Source: UBA7672 sp965279205 | Lineage (GTDB): Bacteria > Pseudomonadota > Alphaproteobacteria > Caulobacterales > Hyphomonadaceae | Length of the DNA stretch: 64,000 nt | NCBI GenBank assembly: GCA_965279205.1 | Contig: OZ257144.1 | Span: 1,364,001 to 1,428,000, forward strand | Direction of reading: 5' to 3' | Part shown: piece by piece, positions 61,406 through 64,000 of the stretch | How the letters are laid out: each line of letters starts with the position of its first letter | Position numbering within the stretch: the first letter of the stretch is position 1 | The notes under the pieces: generated by a model | Databases searched by the model: none | The model's input: the letters and a program-made list of their open reading frames with translations, nothing else | Told to the model about the DNA's origin: nothing | Program-made: the position numbers and the translations under genes

Positions 61406-61953
61406 TAGGCTCTCTTCTTCAATTCAGCGACGTCGCTGCAGAGCTGGTCCAGCTTTGCGTTCAGTGAATCCTCGCGCCAGAGAATGTCGCGGTCGCGCAG
61501 CGCATCCAGCTTGTCGTGCAGCAGCATGATCTCCAGCTCTGCCCGCAGGTTGACGACATAGTCGTGCTCCGCCGCGGCGCGGTCCTTCGCCGATTGCCGG
61601 TTCTGGCTCATCATGATCACCGGCGCCTGCAGCGCCGCTACCATCGACAGGATCAGGTTGAGGAAGATGAAGGGGTAGGGGTCGAATGCTTCTTGCGAGG
61701 CCGCCAGCGCGATGTTGGTGATGATCCAGAGCGCGAGCGCGCTGGTAAATCCGATGATGAAGCCCCACGATCCGCCAACCCTCGCCACCGAATCCGCCAG
61801 TCGATCCCACCAGCTGGAGGTATGCACGTTCGGATCGAGCGATGTCGGCCGCTGGTCGGCGATAAGGTCGATAACGCTTTTCTTCTGCTCGCTGAGGTCC
61901 TTGTAGGGACAGTTCAGCAGGTCGCGTGAAAGCTGTTCGCGGATGTCCATCAT
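61405..61953 (-). CDS. DUF1003 membrane protein
   Basis: The 182-residue protein has two TM helices (about 60-85 and 95-118) in the DUF1003 core WWDRLADSVARVGGSWGFIIGF...PYPFIFLNLILSMVAALQAPVIMMSQNRQ, and a C-terminal helical tail (coiled-coil-like, ending ELKKRA). The conserved PFIFLNLxLS...QAPxIMMSQNRQ is the family signature. Function unknown. It converges with the DUF4112 gene. Confidence 0.9.
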   Translation of the reverse strand: MMDIREQLSRDLLNCPYKDLSEQKKSVIDLIADQRPTSLDPNVHTSSWWDRLADSVARVGGSWGFIIGFTSALALWIITNIALAASQEAFDPYPFIFLNLILSMVAALQAPVIMMSQNRQSAKDRAAAEHDYVVNLRAELEIMLLHDKLDALRDRDILWREDSLNAKLDQLCSDVAELKKRA

Positions 61954-62010
61954 GGCCGGCTCCGTCTGGTCATTGCCCGGCCGACCCTAGACCTGGGCCC
62001 CAAAAGCGAA

Positions 62011-62034
62011 AGGGCGGACCTTTCGGCCCGCCCT
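62011..62034 (-). terminator. Terminator of ctrA
   Basis: On the minus strand, a seven-base-pair GC stem (AGGGCGG / CCGCCCT) with a ten-base loop (GCCGAAAGGT), followed by TTCGCTTTT, lies about 35 bases after the ctrA stop. Confidence 0.8.
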
Positions 62035-62067
62035 CTCTTGTGTTGGTCAGTCCGCAGGCGTTGTGCG

Positions 62068-62781
62068 CTAGGCAGCCTTTTCGGCGAGCGCAGTGGCCAC
62101 GCGGGGATCCGGATCGCGCAGCACATAGCCGCGGCCCCAGACTGTCTCGATGAAGTGATCTCCACCCGTCGACTGCGCGAGCTTCTTGCGCAGCTTGCAG
62201 ATGAACACGTCGATGATCTTGAGTTCGGGCTCGTCCATGCCGCCGTAGAGATGGTTGAGGAACATCTCCTTGGTGAGCGTGGTCCCCTTGCGCAGGGAGA
62301 GCAGCTCGAACATCTGGTATTCCTTGCCGGTGAGGTGAACACGCTGGTTGTTCACTTCGACGGTCTTGGCGTCCAGGTTCACGATGATGTCGCCGGTGCG
62401 GATCACGCTCTCTGCGTGGCCCTTTGACCTGCGCACGATAGCCGTGATGCGGGCGATCAGCTCGTCCTTGTTGAACGGCTTGGTGAGATAGTCGTCGGCG
62501 CCGTAGCCGAGCGTCTTCACCTTCGCTTCGATGTCTGGGTTGGCCGAGAGGATCAGCACGGGCGTGTTCACACGCGACATGCGGAGCTGCTTCAGCACTT
62601 CGTATCCGGAGATATCGGGCAGGCCGAGGTCAAGGATGATGAGGTCGTACTCATACACCTTGCCGAGGTCGACGCCGTCTTCCCCAAGATCAGTCGTGAA
62701 GATGTTGAAGCCAGCTGCCTTCAGCATCAGTTCGATGCTGCGAGCAACCTGCTCATCATCCTCGATCAACAAGACCCGCAT
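62068..62781 (-). CDS. ctrA: Cell-cycle response regulator CtrA
   Basis: CtrA is the DNA-binding master regulator of cell-cycle, flagellar and pilus genes in dimorphic alphaproteobacteria. The 237-residue protein has a receiver (acidic pair EDDEQ, phospho-Asp51 in LILDLGLPD, Lys in TKPFN) and an OmpR-type winged helix (LTGKEYQMFELLSLRKGTTLTKEMFLNHLYGGMDEPE, RKKLAQ, WGRGYVL). The match is near-complete to CtrA of Caulobacter. It ends KAA, the C-terminal Ala-Ala that ClpXP reads for its cell-cycle proteolysis. Its upstream region holds TTAA half-sites and five GANTC sites; fliI diverges from it. Confidence 0.97.
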   Translation of the reverse strand: MRVLLIEDDEQVARSIELMLKAAGFNIFTTDLGEDGVDLGKVYEYDLIILDLGLPDISGYEVLKQLRMSRVNTPVLILSANPDIEAKVKTLGYGADDYLTKPFNKDELIARITAIVRRSKGHAESVIRTGDIIVNLDAKTVEVNNQRVHLTGKEYQMFELLSLRKGTTLTKEMFLNHLYGGMDEPELKIIDVFICKLRKKLAQSTGGDHFIETVWGRGYVLRDPDPRVATALAEKAA

Positions 62782-62820
62782 AGCGTCTCTCCCGAATCGC
62801 GGTCGCCTTGCGGCGGTTCG

Positions 62821-62955
62821 TTAACCCTCGCATTAAGACGACCTAATAGTTAACGGCAGGTTTCGATCCGGCTGGACCGATTCAGATTCCTTACCGTGAT
62901 TCCATGAGTCGCCTAGAGTCGAAAAATCCCGAAAAAACGAGGTTTTCCGTGGTTA
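62821..62955. promoter_or_regulatory. ctrA/fliI divergent control region with GANTC cluster and TTAA half-sites
   Basis: Five GANTC sites, the target of CcrM adenine methylase, lie at 62879-62883, 62885-62889, 62898-62902, 62906-62910 and 62916-62920. TTAA half-sites of the CtrA type occur at 62821-62824, 62833-62836 (gap of eight, one more than the TTAA-N7-TTAA consensus), 62850-62853 and near 62954. The region separates the ctrA and fliI starts and probably holds both promoters. Confidence 0.75.
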
Positions 62956-63032
62956 ACGACCCGGAAACCCGGCTTGGGGCCTGATCACAAGGATGAGGGC
63001 CCAGGGCTCCTATTAATTACAAGGCGTTGAAC

Positions 63033-64000
63033 ATGCTGGCCTCGGCCATCCGCGATCTCAAGGCCTTGGAGCCGCGCCGCCACGAAGGCCGGGTCACCGC
63101 CCTGGAAGGCCTGCGAATCGAGGTTGCCGGCCCCGCCCACGCTCTGCGCCTCGGCGCCGCCGTTCGTTTCGGCGCCGAAGACGGCCCGCGCGGCGAGCTT
63201 GTCGGTTTCGAAGGCGACCGCGCCATTCTTCTTGCCTGCGATCCGCTCGATGGCCTCGGGCCAGGCGCGCCCGTCTTCTTCACATCAGGTCTCGACACCG
63301 TCCGTCCGTCGGATGCCTGGCTCGGCCGCGTGATCAACGCCTTCGCGGAACCGCTCGACGGCAAGGGCCCGCTCGGTTCTGGCGGAAGACCGCGGCAGGT
63401 GAGGGCAATCGCTCCCAACGCCCAGGCGCGCGCGCGTGTCGATGAAAAGATGGCGCTCGGCGTCAAGGCGATCGACGTCTTCGCGCCCTGCGCCAAAGGC
63501 CAGCGTCTCGGCGTGTTCGCGGGATCGGGCGTCGGCAAATCAACCATCATGTCGATGCTGGCGCGAGGCGCGGATGCAGACGTCATCGTCATCGGCCTGA
63601 TCGGCGAACGCGGCCGCGAGGTTCGCGAATTCATCGAAGACACGCTGGGCGAAGTAGGCCTGCGGAAATCCGTCATCGTCACTGCGACCTCCGACGAGGC
63701 CGCGCCCAAGCGCCGCCGCGCTGCCTGGCTGACGCTTGCCGTCGCCGAACACTTCCGCGACGAGGGCAAGCAGGTCGTCTGCTTCCTCGATAGCGTCACC
63801 CGCTTCGCCATGGCCCAGCGCGAGATCGGCCTTGCCGCCGGTGAACCGCCGACCACGCGCGGCTATACGCCCTCGGTCTTCGCCGAACTGCCCAAGCTTC
63901 TCGAACGCGCCGGTCCGGGCATCACGGTCGCCGATGGCGAACGGCAGGGCCATATCACCGGCCTCTTTACCGTGCTCGTCGACGGCGATGATCACAACGA
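63033..64000 (+). CDS. fliI: Flagellar export ATPase FliI, 3' partial
   Basis: FliI is the hexameric ATPase of the flagellar type III export apparatus. The 322 visible residues run off the window and already show the N-terminal beta domain (EGRVTALEGLRIEV), the P-loop FAGSGVGKST (about residue 166), IGERGREVREFIED, Walker B VVCFLDSVTRFAMAQREIGLAAGEPP and ARGYTPSVF-like TRGYTPSVFAELPKLLERAG. ATG 63033 follows AAGG by eight bases. It is divergent from ctrA; control by CtrA through the shared region is inference from Caulobacter practice. Confidence 0.95.
   Translation, partial: MLASAIRDLKALEPRRHEGRVTALEGLRIEVAGPAHALRLGAAVRFGAEDGPRGELVGFEGDRAILLACDPLDGLGPGAPVFFTSGLDTVRPSDAWLGRVINAFAEPLDGKGPLGSGGRPRQVRAIAPNAQARARVDEKMALGVKAIDVFAPCAKGQRLGVFAGSGVGKSTIMSMLARGADADVIVIGLIGERGREVREFIEDTLGEVGLRKSVIVTATSDEAAPKRRRAAWLTLAVAEHFRDEGKQVVCFLDSVTRFAMAQREIGLAAGEPPTTRGYTPSVFAELPKLLERAGPGITVADGERQGHITGLFTVLVDGDDHN

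Noticed and set aside
62821..62836. Canonical CtrA box before ctrA
   Set aside because: The gap between the TTAA halves is eight, not the consensus seven, so it is reported only as half-sites.

Overview
The window is a GC-rich alphaproteobacterial chromosome segment. It carries the CtrA response regulator, its phosphotransferase ChpT and a flagellar FliI ATPase, together with a rpmH-rnpA-yidC-engB block and argB/dapD housekeeping genes. The mix (CtrA/ChpT/GANTC sites, a TonB-ExbB-ExbD-ExbD-TPR operon, many lipoproteins and secreted hydrolases) fits the Caulobacterales/Hyphomonadaceae type of dimorphic, heterotrophic bacterium; the exact genus cannot be told from the sequence. No phage, transposase, plasmid or CRISPR array was seen, so this is mostly core chromosome with a few accessory genes.

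Layout. 1-5.8 kb: the end of a dicarboxylate/amino-acid symporter with an EF-hand insert, then a TonB energy-transduction operon. 6-13.6 kb: a KimA-like APC transporter with a Usp-like tail, an ABC-F ATPase, a tight pterin cluster (SDR, FolB, a PTPS-like protein lacking the usual cysteine, a Gly-rich small protein), a secreted nuclease and a degenerate GT51 protein. 13.8-24.3 kb: purA, a lipoprotein, two tandem cytochrome c/PQQ-propeller dehydrogenases, a catalytically degraded epimerase, a carboxylesterase and two paralogous lipoproteins. 24.3-35.5 kb, nearly all on the minus strand: RNA methyltransferase, DUF3052, dapD, a HAD nucleotidase, a DUF1036 protein, argB, an ABC-2 exporter, a TPR protein, engB, yidC, rnpA and rpmH. 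35.7-47.5 kb: a sensor histidine kinase and a membrane protein, Ggt, a P1/DmpA peptidase, tRNA-Arg(ACG), a 2OG-Fe(II) oxygenase, an EF-G-like GTPase and an M28-like protein. 47.6-53.5 kb: an M23 endopeptidase and the YdbH-YnbE-YdbL envelope lipid-homeostasis operon. 53.5-56.4 kb: chpT followed by a lone receiver, a receiver-less CheB-like protein and CheR. 56.5-62 kb: a monooxygenase, a secreted PI-PLC, a membrane protein with a TIR/SLOG-like C-terminus, a DUF3089 lipase-like protein, DUF4112 and DUF1003. 62-64 kb: ctrA and fliI, divergent across a region with five GANTC sites in 42 bp.

How the genes work together: CtrA and ChpT are two parts of one cell-cycle phosphorelay and lie 8 kb apart; FliI, CheY, CheB-like and CheR are motility-side genes of the kind such a relay controls. 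TonB/ExbBD, M23, GT51-like, YidC and YdbH-YnbE-YdbL all serve the envelope. The most notable points are an rnpA frame that appears to enclose rpmH, a run of family members that have lost catalytic residues (GT51-like, epimerase, CheB-like, EF-G-like, M28-like, PTPS-like), the GANTC cluster at ctrA, and two uncharacterised multi-pass membrane proteins that may be signalling or immune effectors.
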